From positions 1 to 42,027 of the forward strand of contig DJYF01000006.1 in assembly GCA_002450035.1 (NCBI GenBank): a stretch of 42,027 nucleotides of DNA. The letters are read 5' to 3'. The first letter of the stretch is position 1; each line of letters starts with the position of its first letter. The translations under genes were made by a program, and so were the position numbers. This stretch comes from Caryophanales bacterium UBA6985 (GTDB lineage: Bacteria > Bacillota_I > Bacilli_A > RF39 > UBA660). Shown one piece after another: positions 22,498-30,193 of this stretch. The notes beneath the pieces were generated by a model, which was given only the letters and a program-made list of their open reading frames with translations, did not search any database and was not told the DNA's origin.

Positions 22498-23670
22498 CTA
22501 TCTTTTAAATCCAGTGAATGATAATGATAATCCACCAACAGTATTACCAGAGTGTTCGTTTATACCATACTCTCCAAATGTAAATACCATTAAGAATTCC
22601 TTATCACCAGTTACTTTCTTAACTGCTGGATAAATTTCTTCTTCCATACCTTTTAGTGATAAACCTAGTCTTCTACCACCACAATGTACTAAGAAGTAAG
22701 AATCTGCAGATCCTCCGATTTTCTCATCAACTTCCTTGATTGTCTTTGGATTTGCTTGAACCATTTCATCTGGTTCTAAATGCAAATGAATAATGGCTGT
22801 ATTTGGAACCATATTAGCACCAATATTTAATGAACCATCTTCATTAGCACCCATTGGATGACGAACAGCTGTTACTCTACCAATTGGATCTTTTACTCCT
22901 AATGGATCAAATATAGATGCAGCAAGCATATTTCCACCCATTACATCTTCTTTCTTGAAACCTGTCCACTCTACATATTTATCTAGAGCAGGAACTCCAT
23001 CAATTTCCATTAGTTTTCTCTTTCCATCAACTTTGGTAATGATACCAGCTTGGTCAGTTTCTGTAAATTGTCCTTTATAGATATTTGCCATTTCAGCATC
23101 ACTTACAAATAATGCAATTGCGCATCCATCTGAGAATATCTTATCATCACAAATGATAGACCATTTACCTTCAACAGTATTATCGGCAGCAGAACCACCA
23201 AATACTGGAACTTCCCCTATTACATCTTGAATACCTAAAATGTATTCTTCTTCCTCTGCTGGTGAAGCTGTCATAAAGAAATAATCAGGTTTACGAGAAC
23301 TAAGTTGCTTTAAAGCTTCTTTAGCTATACGTCTACCAATTTCTCTAGCAGTTTCATTTTCAGTTTTTTCACTTCCGGCAACTCCTACTTCAACATCGCC
23401 ACCGAAGGACATAATTCCTGAATATCCAGTTTCAGCATTTAAATAACCATCTTGAGTACATATAGCAGCACTAGATGTACATCCAAGGATATGTGTATCA
23501 CTGACACTTCTTATACCTTCAACTATTTTTTCTTGATCGTTGACTACAGAAGTAAAAAGTAACCCCACTTTTGCCTTATCAAGTTTGGCCATTTTAGCCG
23601 ATTCAGATCCAGATGTAAATGAATCACTATTTTGGCTATAACCAACTTTAGTATTTAACACTTCAATCAT
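22498..23670 (-). CDS. Stand-alone FIST domain protein
   Basis: 390 residues, no membrane segment. The FIST_N half shows VGLLFTSVVND, the ILGCTSSAAIC loop and SGIMSFGG; GEVPVFGGSAADN lies near the junction. The FIST_C half ends with SYFLVHCGGRRLGL and EFLMVFTFGEYG...LSLSF. FIST domains are proposed small-ligand sensory modules, usually fused to signalling domains; this copy stands alone and heads an operon with an aldehyde dehydrogenase. The start is unclear: the ATG at 23670 follows AAAGGAGG with no spacer, while an in-frame GTG at 23661 has a 9-base spacer. I keep the ATG but think the GTG is possible. An inverted-repeat-rich promoter lies just upstream. It may sense or bind the aldehyde pathway's substrate. 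Confidence 0.85.
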   Translation of the reverse strand: MIEVLNTKVGYSQNSDSFTSGSESAKMAKLDKAKVGLLFTSVVNDQEKIVEGIRSVSDTHILGCTSSAAICTQDGYLNAETGYSGIMSFGGDVEVGVAGSEKTENETAREIGRRIAKEALKQLSSRKPDYFFMTASPAEEEEYILGIQDVIGEVPVFGGSAADNTVEGKWSIICDDKIFSDGCAIALFVSDAEMANIYKGQFTETDQAGIITKVDGKRKLMEIDGVPALDKYVEWTGFKKEDVMGGNMLAASIFDPLGVKDPIGRVTAVRHPMGANEDGSLNIGANMVPNTAIIHLHLEPDEMVQANPKTIKEVDEKIGGSADSYFLVHCGGRRLGLSLKGMEEEIYPAVKKVTGDKEFLMVFTFGEYGINEHSGNTVGGLSLSFTGFKR

Positions 23671-23686
23671 CCTCCTTTGTTAAATC

Positions 23687-23712
23687 TTAGGATAGAAACT
23701 ACACTATCCTAA
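23687..23712 (-). promoter_or_regulatory. Inverted repeat at the start of the FIST-ALDH transcript
   Basis: Perfect 9 bp arms TTAGGATAG / CTATCCTAA with an 8-base loop. It covers the predicted transcription start and lies 10 bases upstream of the ribosome site. It could be an operator or a 5' RNA hairpin; it lacks a T-run, so it is not a terminator. Confidence 0.55.
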
Positions 23713-23717
23713 AAATA

Positions 23718-23746
23718 ATTTTAAATTTAGTTAGATAACTAATCAA
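23718..23746 (-). promoter_or_regulatory. FIST-ALDH promoter with a palindrome in the spacer
   Basis: Minus-strand TTGATT (23741-23746), a 17-base spacer and TAAAAT (23718-23723). The spacer is occupied by a perfect 7 bp inverted repeat TTAGTTA-GA-TAACTAA (plus-strand reading, 23727-23742), overlapping the -35 by 2 bases. That is a classical repressor or MerR-type regulator position. Confidence 0.6.
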
Positions 23747-23753
23747 TAACTTC

Positions 23754-23784
23754 AAAAAAAAATATAATGTGTTTACATTATATT
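23754..23784 (-). terminator. Terminator of the M16 peptidase operon
   Basis: 10 bp stem AATATAATGT / ACATTATATT with an AAAC loop on the minus strand, followed by seven or more T. The stop codon of the M16 gene (23783-23785) overlaps the stem. Confidence 0.85.
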
Positions 23785-25030
23785 ATTTTTCTCTAGTTAC
23801 AATTACTGTTTTGTTACTAAATTCTAACGAACTTATATACTCTTTCATCTCATTATAATCAAGTTTCTTTATATCATCTAGACTATCAAATTCTTCTCTA
23901 TTAAATGATAATACATTAGATAAATAACCTCCACATATACGACCTGGATTATCTTCATCAAATAAGAATGACATAAGTGACCTATTCTTAAATATAGTAA
24001 AGTCTTCAAGTGTAGGCATTATCTTTTTATTTATAGTTTCATCAACTCTTTTTAGTATTCTTTCTTTATCATCACCTGCAACATCAATAGTAATTACTAA
24101 CATACTATAGTTATATGGTGTAGTGATTCCATAATTAATTGGATATAAAGTAACTCCATCATTATATAGTTCTTTATATAAAGTACTTCTTCTTGAAAAG
24201 TTTATTCTTAAAAACAAGTCTAAATACCATAGAAGATTATCCTTAGGAACATTCCTAAATTCATCAAATTTCATCTTATAAAAAGTAGATACAGAAGGAA
24301 TGATTTTATCATCTACCATTTCATAGTAATCTCTTTTTACTTTCTCTTTTTCATCATGTTTAATTACTTTAAAATCTAAATACTTTCTATCTATTGAGTT
24401 ATATGTATCTTCTATTACTTTAACTATTTTCTCTATATCAAAGTTACCATATACAGTTAAAATTTCATTAGAAGGTTTATAAAAAGCATTATAAATAAGA
24501 TTTAGGTCTTCATAAGTAAATTTTTTAACATCCTCTACTTCACCACATCCAAGCTTATACTCAGGTTCATTATAAAGTGAATTTATTTTTTCCATATTAT
24601 AGTTAAAATATCTATTATCTTTTTTACCTTTTATTTCTTCATAAATAGGAGGTTTTATTTCTTCTTGTTTTTCCTTACTAAATTTAGAATTATTAACCAT
24701 ATTGATTAATTCAACTAAATGTTTAGTAAAGTCTTCATGAGTAATAATATAGTACTTAGTAAAATAGTCATATGTTTCTCCATTATAATCTACATAATTA
24801 TCAAGAAAATATTCTCCAGCATTTCCATATATACTATCTTCTATTAATGTGTGTTCTAACAAATGAGCAAGTCCATCTGGATAATGGTATTCCCTATTAT
24901 CTATATAAAAATCATTAACAGCAAATCCATATTTAATATTAATAGACGCACCTTGATAATGTTTTTTATCATTAGATACACATACAATAGTTAAACCATT
25001 ATCTAACTTCTTAACAAGTTTTTTAATCAT
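23783..25030 (-). CDS. M16 family zinc peptidase (YmfH-like, active subunit)
   Basis: About 415 residues. The inverzincin motif HLLEH (H56, E59, H60) sits in GLAHLLEHTLIEDS, and about 72 residues later IYEEIKG gives the third zinc ligand (E131 or E132), as in active M16 peptidases. The C-terminal half has the usual inactive repeat of the fold. The frame opens at a TTG (25045), but AAGGTG is 6 bases before the ATG at 25030, or 3 before the ATG at 25033. The gene overlaps the end of the previous M16 gene by 8 bases, so the two products are made together and probably pair, like YmfF/YmfH of Bacillus. Substrate unknown; processing of a small peptide is possible. Confidence 0.88.
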   Translation of the reverse strand: MIKKLVKKLDNGLTIVCVSNDKKHYQGASINIKYGFAVNDFYIDNREYHYPDGLAHLLEHTLIEDSIYGNAGEYFLDNYVDYNGETYDYFTKYYIITHEDFTKHLVELINMVNNSKFSKEKQEEIKPPIYEEIKGKKDNRYFNYNMEKINSLYNEPEYKLGCGEVEDVKKFTYEDLNLIYNAFYKPSNEILTVYGNFDIEKIVKVIEDTYNSIDRKYLDFKVIKHDEKEKVKRDYYEMVDDKIIPSVSTFYKMKFDEFRNVPKDNLLWYLDLFLRINFSRRSTLYKELYNDGVTLYPINYGITTPYNYSMLVITIDVAGDDKERILKRVDETINKKIMPTLEDFTIFKNRSLMSFLFDEDNPGRICGGYLSNVLSFNREEFDSLDDIKKLDYNEMKEYISSLEFSNKTVIVTREK

Positions 25031-26273
25031 CATACTCACCTTCAATCAATAAAGTATTAACAATTTCTAAACCATCTATTATTCTTACTACATCTTCATA
25101 ACTAACATCTTTTAATTTTTCATATTCATCTTCAAACGTATTCTTTTTTATTAAATGACAAATATGATTTTTTAAATCATTAAACTTACTATCTAAACTA
25201 TCATATAAAGATATTTCATCTGCTTTTAATAACTTCTTCTTTGCTTCAAGAAAAGTATCTTTATCTTTTAACATACCTATTGTTTCATCTATTAAACTCT
25301 TACATTTCTCTATATTCTTTTTTGATAAAAAGGCTGATACTACAATAGATTTTATTTCAGTCTTAAATATAGAATCACATCCATATACTAAGTTATTACT
25401 AAATCTTAATTTTTTAAGTAAAAAAGAATTCTCTTGTCTATTAAGTATTACATTTATCATCATCATAGTAAAATAATCTTCTTTTGAGTAATCTTTATAT
25501 TCATATTGAATACTTATTACACTTTGATTATATTCACCATTTAAATGAGTTAAACCTTTTCTCTCAGCATTAAAAATAGGAAAATAGTTACCTTCAATGC
25601 TAAATTTTTCTATATTAGATTTAAATAATTTACTTACTATATCAAGTATATTATCCCTACCTTCTTCTGGTCCTGATATATTAACCATGAATTTATTACT
25701 TAAAATAATATTCTTATAAGATGCTACTATATCTTCTTTTTTTACTTTACTTAATATATCTAAATAGTCTTCATCAGTTAAAGTAAATCTTCTTTTACCA
25801 TCTAGAATCTTAGACCATTCACTTGTAATTCTTCCACCTATTGTTTTAGCTCTTTTAGTAATCTTATTTCTAATTATATTAACAGCAGTATCAAATATTT
25901 TATCTGTAATATATTTCTCGTCTATACATATAGAATTAAATATTATATCTTTCATAACATTTAAAGATTCTTCTGAATTATATTCATCAAATAATCCTAC
26001 TTTAGGTAACATGAATGATACTTCTACAAATGATTCATCACCATATACATAACGATTAACATTATAAGAACCTATGAAGTTTTTATCTAATGCTCTTAAG
26101 AACATATCTTCTTCAGGATAGTTAACAGAATAATCATTCATGAAGTCTACCATCAATAATACTTTATATATATCTTCAAGTTCTACTTTACCAACAGGAA
26201 AAGTAACAACTATTAAATAAACATTTAAGTCATCTCTAACAATATAATTTGGTTTAGTATTTATTGTTATCAC
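25023..26273 (-). CDS. M16 family protein lacking the zinc motif (YmfF-like partner)
   Basis: About 417 residues of M16 fold. It has no HxxEH; the corresponding region reads VDFMNDYSVNYPEEDMFLRA, so it is likely the non-catalytic partner of the next gene's product. The central TRKFTLTDEDYLDIL-like segment (RRFTLTDEDYLDIL) and the long helical C-terminus (LIDETIGMLKDKDTF) resemble M16C-type halves. The frame begins with an ATG at 26300, but AGAGGTGA just before the GTG at 26273 indicates that codon as start. An extended -10-like TGATATTAT lies at 26291-26299, between the pta terminator and this gene, so the pair may have its own promoter. Confidence 0.82.
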   Translation of the reverse strand: MITINTKPNYIVRDDLNVYLIVVTFPVGKVELEDIYKVLLMVDFMNDYSVNYPEEDMFLRALDKNFIGSYNVNRYVYGDESFVEVSFMLPKVGLFDEYNSEESLNVMKDIIFNSICIDEKYITDKIFDTAVNIIRNKITKRAKTIGGRITSEWSKILDGKRRFTLTDEDYLDILSKVKKEDIVASYKNIILSNKFMVNISGPEEGRDNILDIVSKLFKSNIEKFSIEGNYFPIFNAERKGLTHLNGEYNQSVISIQYEYKDYSKEDYFTMMMINVILNRQENSFLLKKLRFSNNLVYGCDSIFKTEIKSIVVSAFLSKKNIEKCKSLIDETIGMLKDKDTFLEAKKKLLKADEISLYDSLDSKFNDLKNHICHLIKKNTFEDEYEKLKDVSYEDVVRIIDGLEIVNTLLIEGEYDD

Positions 26274-26290
26274 ATTATCACCTCTTAAAT

Positions 26291-26299
26291 ATAATATCA
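26291..26299 (-). promoter_or_regulatory. Possible -10 of the M16 gene pair
   Basis: Minus-strand TGATATTAT, one base from a perfect extended -10, lies 17 bases upstream of the GTG at 26273 and right after the pta terminator. The resulting leader would be very short. Confidence 0.4.
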
Positions 26300-26300
26300 T

Positions 26301-26324
26301 AAAAAAAGTGGATATTTAATCCAC
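26301..26324 (-). terminator. pta terminator overlapping its stop codon
   Basis: GTGGAT / ATCCAC stem with a 5-base loop that contains the pta stop codon (26316-26318), followed by seven T. Confidence 0.8.
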
Positions 26325-27305
26325 ATTTGAAGCTTGCAAACAAGTAATTGCAATAACACCAACTATATCATCAGAAGAACATCCTCTTGATAAATCATTA
26401 ATAGGTCTAAGTAATCCTTGTGTAAGAGGTCCATATGCTTTAGCACCTGCAAGTCTTTGAGTTATTTTATAAGCTATATTACCTGCATCTAAATCTGGAA
26501 ATACAAATGTATTAACATACCCTGCAACTATACTTCCTGGTGCTTTAGACTCTGCTACACTTGGAATAATAGCAGCATCAAATTGAAGTTCTCCATCTAT
26601 CTTAAATTCAGGATATCTTTCTTTAGCAAGTTTTGTTGCTTCTACGACTTTTAGAGTATCATCACATACTGATGAACCATATGTTGAGTGACTTAAAAGT
26701 CCTACATAGGCTTCTCCACCAATAAGTTTACTATAAGTAACTGCACTTTGTCCTGCAATATCTGCTAACAAAGATGCATCAGGATTTTGATTTAATCCAC
26801 AGTCAGCATAAAGTATTACTCCATCGTTACCAAGTTCTTTATTATTTGTTTCCATGATAAAGAATGCTGATGCTTTTCCTGTAGGTGGTTTGCATATTTG
26901 AAATGCAGATCTAAATGTATCACGTGATGTATGGCATGCACCTGTTACTTCTCCATCACATATTCCAGCGTATACAAGCATAGTAGCAAAATATCTAGAG
27001 TTATTAACAACTAAATCTCTTGCTTCATCGTAACTTAATCCTTTATCCTTTCTTAACTCGTAAAGAGTATTTATTAACTCATCAGTCTTTTCATAAGTGG
27101 ATGGATCAATTATTTCTACATTATCTAAATTAATATTTAATTCTTCTTTTCTTTTGTTGATAAAGTCTAACTTACCAACTAAAACTATATCAGCAAAACT
27201 CTTAGCTTCAGATGCAGCAACAAGTACTCTATCATCTTCACTTTCAGGCAATACTATTCTTTTTCTTGAGTTTACTCTTTTTAATACGTTTTCTATATAT
27301 GTCAT
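26316..27305 (-). CDS. pta: Phosphate acetyltransferase
   Basis: 329 residues, the length of the short bacterial Pta. It interconverts acetyl-CoA and acetyl phosphate, the first step of acetate production. Landmarks are RKRIVLPESEDDRVLVAASEA at the N-terminus, GACHTSRDTFRSAFQI, ILYADCGLNQNPDASLLADI, SHSTYGSS and the C-terminal NDLSRGCSSDDIVG, matching the PTA_PTB family substrate and CoA regions. AAGGTGATGAT lies before the ATG. No acetate kinase gene is in the window. A TGGTAAAAT box at 27332-27340 gives a promoter, so it is independent of murB upstream. Phosphate butyryltransferase is a less likely alternative, since the length and the DCGLNQNP segment fit Pta. Confidence 0.95.
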   Translation of the reverse strand: MTYIENVLKRVNSRKRIVLPESEDDRVLVAASEAKSFADIVLVGKLDFINKRKEELNINLDNVEIIDPSTYEKTDELINTLYELRKDKGLSYDEARDLVVNNSRYFATMLVYAGICDGEVTGACHTSRDTFRSAFQICKPPTGKASAFFIMETNNKELGNDGVILYADCGLNQNPDASLLADIAGQSAVTYSKLIGGEAYVGLLSHSTYGSSVCDDTLKVVEATKLAKERYPEFKIDGELQFDAAIIPSVAESKAPGSIVAGYVNTFVFPDLDAGNIAYKITQRLAGAKAYGPLTQGLLRPINDLSRGCSSDDIVGVIAITCLQASNVD

Positions 27306-27331
27306 ATCATCACCTTTTCTTATCCATTAGT

Positions 27332-27340
27332 ATTTTACCA
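27332..27340 (-). promoter_or_regulatory. pta promoter -10 (extended)
   Basis: Minus-strand TGGTAAAAT lies 27 bases upstream of the pta ATG, immediately beyond the murB stop codon. Confidence 0.5.
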
Positions 27341-27345
27341 CCTAA

Positions 27346-28239
27346 TTAAAAATTTATTAACTCTTGTTCTAAAACTAAATCTATTTTTTCCTTTTCCTTA
27401 GCTTCTTTTTTTATTAAATCAATTAATTCTTTTATATCTTCTCCAGTTCCTTCATTATCGTTAACAATAAAGTTTGAGTGTTTATTAGAAACTGATACTC
27501 CACCTATTCTCTTACCTCTTAATCCACATTCATCTATAACTTTCCAAGCAGGTATAAGATCAGGATTTCTAAATGTAGAACCAGCTGACTTTTGCTCAAT
27601 TGGTTGAGTATTAAGTCTTTTTTCTCTTCTATCTTCTACTAATGCTTTTATTTCATCTACATTCCCTTTTTTAATATTAAATTTAGCACTTAGAATAATA
27701 TAATTCTTATGTTTAAAAATACTGTCTCTATAACCAAATTTACAATCTTTATTCTTAATAGTTTTAATCTTTAATTTGTCATCTAAAAAAGTAACACTGT
27801 CAAGAACTTCACTGATACTTGATTTATAAGCACCAGCATTCATATAAACAGCACCACCTATTGTTCCAGGTATACCTGTTGCAAATTCAAATGAAGAAAT
27901 ACCTTTATTACATAGTTCATTTGAAAACTTTATAAATGAATAACCTGAATCAACTGTTACTTTATCATCTTCAAAACTTATATTATTAAAGTTATCTAGT
28001 TTAATAATTATACCTTCATAATTTTTAGATGAAAAAATCACATTAGAACCATTCCCTAGTATCATATACTTAACTTTATATTCTTTTATAAAATTAAGTA
28101 CTTTTAATAACTCTTCAATACTACTTGGAAAAGCAATAACATCCGCAGTTCCACCTACATTAAAAGTATTATATTTTTTCAAACTTTCATCATATTTTAC
28201 AAAATCAAGATTTAATTTTTTAAATAAACTTAACCACAT
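27346..28239 (-). CDS. murB: UDP-N-acetylenolpyruvoylglucosamine reductase
   Basis: 297 residues from the preferred start. It reduces UDP-GlcNAc-enolpyruvate to UDP-MurNAc with NADPH and FAD, an early cytoplasmic step of wall synthesis. The FAD-binding stretch has NTFNVGGTADV and YMILGNGSNVIFS. GIPGTIGGAVYMNAGAYKS, GYRDSIFK (active Arg), SAGSTFRNP (active Ser) and the C-terminal LVLEQE (active Glu) are all present. The frame opens 10 codons earlier, but GAGGAG is 5 bases before the ATG at 28239, giving MWLSLF. No terminator separates it from pta, but pta has its own -10 box. Its presence shows the organism makes peptidoglycan. Confidence 0.95.
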   Translation of the reverse strand: MWLSLFKKLNLDFVKYDESLKKYNTFNVGGTADVIAFPSSIEELLKVLNFIKEYKVKYMILGNGSNVIFSSKNYEGIIIKLDNFNNISFEDDKVTVDSGYSFIKFSNELCNKGISSFEFATGIPGTIGGAVYMNAGAYKSSISEVLDSVTFLDDKLKIKTIKNKDCKFGYRDSIFKHKNYIILSAKFNIKKGNVDEIKALVEDRREKRLNTQPIEQKSAGSTFRNPDLIPAWKVIDECGLRGKRIGGVSVSNKHSNFIVNDNEGTGEDIKELIDLIKKEAKEKEKIDLVLEQELINF

Positions 28240-28270
28240 AAGCACTCCTCTATAATAAGTATAACACAAT

Positions 28271-28296
28271 AAAAAAAGAAACTTTTCGTTTCTTTT
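28271..28296 (-). terminator. Terminator of the 193-residue membrane protein gene
   Basis: 9 bp stem AAAAGAAAC / GTTTCTTTT, loop GAAAA, followed by further T. It overlaps the stop codon (28295-28297). Confidence 0.8.
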
Positions 28297-28876
28297 AATT
28301 ATTGTAAACTACACTCCAACTAAATCCTACCTTCATAATATAGATAGAATCATAGTCGTACTTATATGCTCCGTCTTTTTTAATCTTATATTTTACTTGA
28401 TATCTTTTACATTTTTTTATTTTCTTTGTATCAAAATTTGGAGCAAATATTTTCATTTTATCCGTTAATTCTTTAACTTCTAATTCTGTTAATACATAAG
28501 AATCAACTATTTCATATGAAACATAATCTAGCCCAGCTGAATCATTAGCATTAACTTTCTTCTTTATAAATGCTAAAACATCAGTCTTTGAGGATTTCTC
28601 AACTGCTTTAACATAGTTACTATTAATAGTTGCATATATTTTATCTGGATTACTATTGATTAATCCCTTAGCATATTTTTTTACTACAGAAGTATCTCCA
28701 CCTATTAAAGATGATGCAATAAGGAATAATAAAATAACAACTACTATAACAACAGAATATACTTTTAATAAAGTATTATCTTTATAAAGAGCAGTTAATT
28801 TTTTTACACACGACTCCCAGATTGATTTAATCTTTTTTCCTGCTTTTTTAAAAAACTTTGATAATTTATCTTTCAT
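28295..28876 (-). CDS. Small membrane-anchored protein, unknown function
   Basis: 193 residues. A very basic cytoplasmic N-terminus (KDKLSKFFKKAGKKIKSIW) precedes one hydrophobic helix at about 38-58. The outer 130 residues carry a YAKGLINSNPDKIYATI segment of the kind found in NTF2-like or DUF4878-like ectodomains, where a short helical lead-in is followed by a curved beta sheet (RYQVKYKIKKDG, SIYIMKVGFSWSVVYNN). The NTF2-like idea is inference only. AGGAAG precedes the ATG. It lies between two terminators and so is monocistronic. A role in the envelope near murB is possible, but adjacency is weak evidence. Confidence 0.7.
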   Translation of the reverse strand: MKDKLSKFFKKAGKKIKSIWESCVKKLTALYKDNTLLKVYSVVIVVVILLFLIASSLIGGDTSVVKKYAKGLINSNPDKIYATINSNYVKAVEKSSKTDVLAFIKKKVNANDSAGLDYVSYEIVDSYVLTELEVKELTDKMKIFAPNFDTKKIKKCKRYQVKYKIKKDGAYKYDYDSIYIMKVGFSWSVVYNN

Positions 28877-28924
28877 ATAAACACTTCCTACTTAAATTGT
28901 AATATAACTCTTAAAAATGCACAA

Positions 28925-28947
28925 TAAAAAGATTAGTTAACTAATCT
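28925..28947 (-). terminator. Terminator of the flavodoxin gene cluster
   Basis: Perfect palindrome of 18 bases (28930-28947; arms AGATTAGTT / AACTAATCT) followed on the minus strand by TTTTATTG. The flavodoxin stop codon (28937-28939) lies in its centre. Confidence 0.65.
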
Positions 28948-29488
28948 CTTTTATCCATTTATTTAACACTTCATTTTTATTTTTAACATCATCATTAGTA
29001 ATATTAATACTTTCATTAACAAATGCTTTATCTTCAAGTTGCATTACTTCACCAACAGTCCATTGACCTTTTTTATCATCACTATAATAAAAAACATTAA
29101 TAGTTTTACCATCAAAATCATAATCTTTAAATAAAGAATACATTACTCTTGGCATATTATTAAACCAAATAGGATATCCTATGTAAACAGTATCATATCT
29201 ATCTAAATCACTTAGACCAACAGTTATTCCTGGATACTCACTTCTAGATAATTCTTCATATGCTTCTTCTTCCCAATTATTGTATAAAGAAGTAGATTCT
29301 ATTTTTTTTAATTTTCCATTAGTCTCCTCACTTATTGTCTTAGCAATACCTTCAACAGGATCATTATAAGAATAATATAGTACTAATACTTTATCTTTTT
29401 TTACTACTTTTATATAAAAAGAAACTGATACTAAAAGTACTATCATAACTAAACAAAAAATATGTAATTTATTAATACTATTATTCAT
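28937..29488 (-). CDS. Membrane-tethered flavodoxin-like protein
   Basis: 183 residues. An N-terminal hydrophobic helix (about 9-27) anchors a complete flavodoxin-like domain. VLVLYYSYNDPVEGIAKTI (about 34-52) is the FMN phosphate loop, and YDTVYIGYPIWFNNMPRVMY holds the aromatic flavin-flanking loop. INVFYYSDDKKGQW resembles the third flavin loop. Usual flavodoxins are soluble and cytoplasmic; the anchor suggests an extracytoplasmic or membrane-side electron carrier, although N-in topology cannot be ruled out. AGGAG overlaps the stop of ylmH, and the ATG at 29488 is preferred over the GTG that abuts it. It is the last gene of a three-gene operon (30194, ylmH, this). Confidence 0.82.
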   Translation of the reverse strand: MNNSINKLHIFCLVMIVLLVSVSFYIKVVKKDKVLVLYYSYNDPVEGIAKTISEETNGKLKKIESTSLYNNWEEEAYEELSRSEYPGITVGLSDLDRYDTVYIGYPIWFNNMPRVMYSLFKDYDFDGKTINVFYYSDDKKGQWTVGEVMQLEDKAFVNESINITNDDVKNKNEVLNKWIKEIS

Positions 29489-29496
29489 AAACACTC

Positions 29497-30186
29497 CTAA
29501 ATATATTTTAAATATTTAACTAATAAATTATTACTCTTAGTTTCTTTTATTATACCAAGATATTTAAATTTCCCAAATCTTCTAATACTAAATATATCAC
29601 CATTATTTAGTTTTCTAGAATTATTATTAGCAAGTTCATAATTTAGCATTATTTCTTTCCTTTTAATAAAATCTTTTATTGCATCTCTATTAACATGAAT
29701 TATATGAGAAATAATAACATCTAATCTTTCTGAAGAAACTATTATTTCATTTTCTTCATATTCATGGGTATAATCTTCTAATAAAGATAAATCTCTTTCT
29801 TTAATAGATATACCAGTGTTACCTATCTTTGTTAGATTTAACATAACATACTCTTTTATTTCATCAAGAACATATACATAATACTTATTATTAGTAATTA
29901 TAATATCTCCAAACATTTCACCACTTATACCTAAAGCATAAATAGAACCCATGATTGCTTGATGTTTTAATTCTTCAGGTGAAATTATTTCTAAAAGAGA
30001 TACTTTAGGTTCTTCTTTTACATAGAAAATCACTTTCTCAGAATCTTTATATGGATAGAATATTTTTATTAATTTATTTTTAACTTTATTTTTAACAATA
30101 CTTTGCATTCTTCCATCTAAGAATCTTGTTTCTTTATTGTTATATAGTTTTTCAACATTTTTTTCTACTTCATAACTATTATTCAT
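29497..30186 (-). CDS. ylmH: S4-domain RNA-binding protein YlmH
   Basis: 229 residues from the preferred start. YlmH-type proteins have an N-terminal globular domain and a C-terminal S4 RNA-binding domain; they are linked to ribosome-associated quality control and to cell division gene clusters. Landmarks are ELKHQAIMGSIYALGISGE and GDIIITNNKYYVYVLDEIK in the N-terminal part. The S4 segment (SSERLDVIISHIIHVNRDAI, LNNGDIFSIRRFGKFKY) is at the end. The frame opens at 30210, but AGGA before the ATG at 30186 indicates the start, 8 bases after the stop of the upstream gene. In Bacillus, ylmH lies between ylmG and divIVA; that context is lost here. Confidence 0.88.
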   Translation of the reverse strand: MNNSYEVEKNVEKLYNNKETRFLDGRMQSIVKNKVKNKLIKIFYPYKDSEKVIFYVKEEPKVSLLEIISPEELKHQAIMGSIYALGISGEMFGDIIITNNKYYVYVLDEIKEYVMLNLTKIGNTGISIKERDLSLLEDYTHEYEENEIIVSSERLDVIISHIIHVNRDAIKDFIKRKEIMLNYELANNNSRKLNNGDIFSIRRFGKFKYLGIIKETKSNNLLVKYLKYI

Positions 30187-30193
30187 ATATTTC

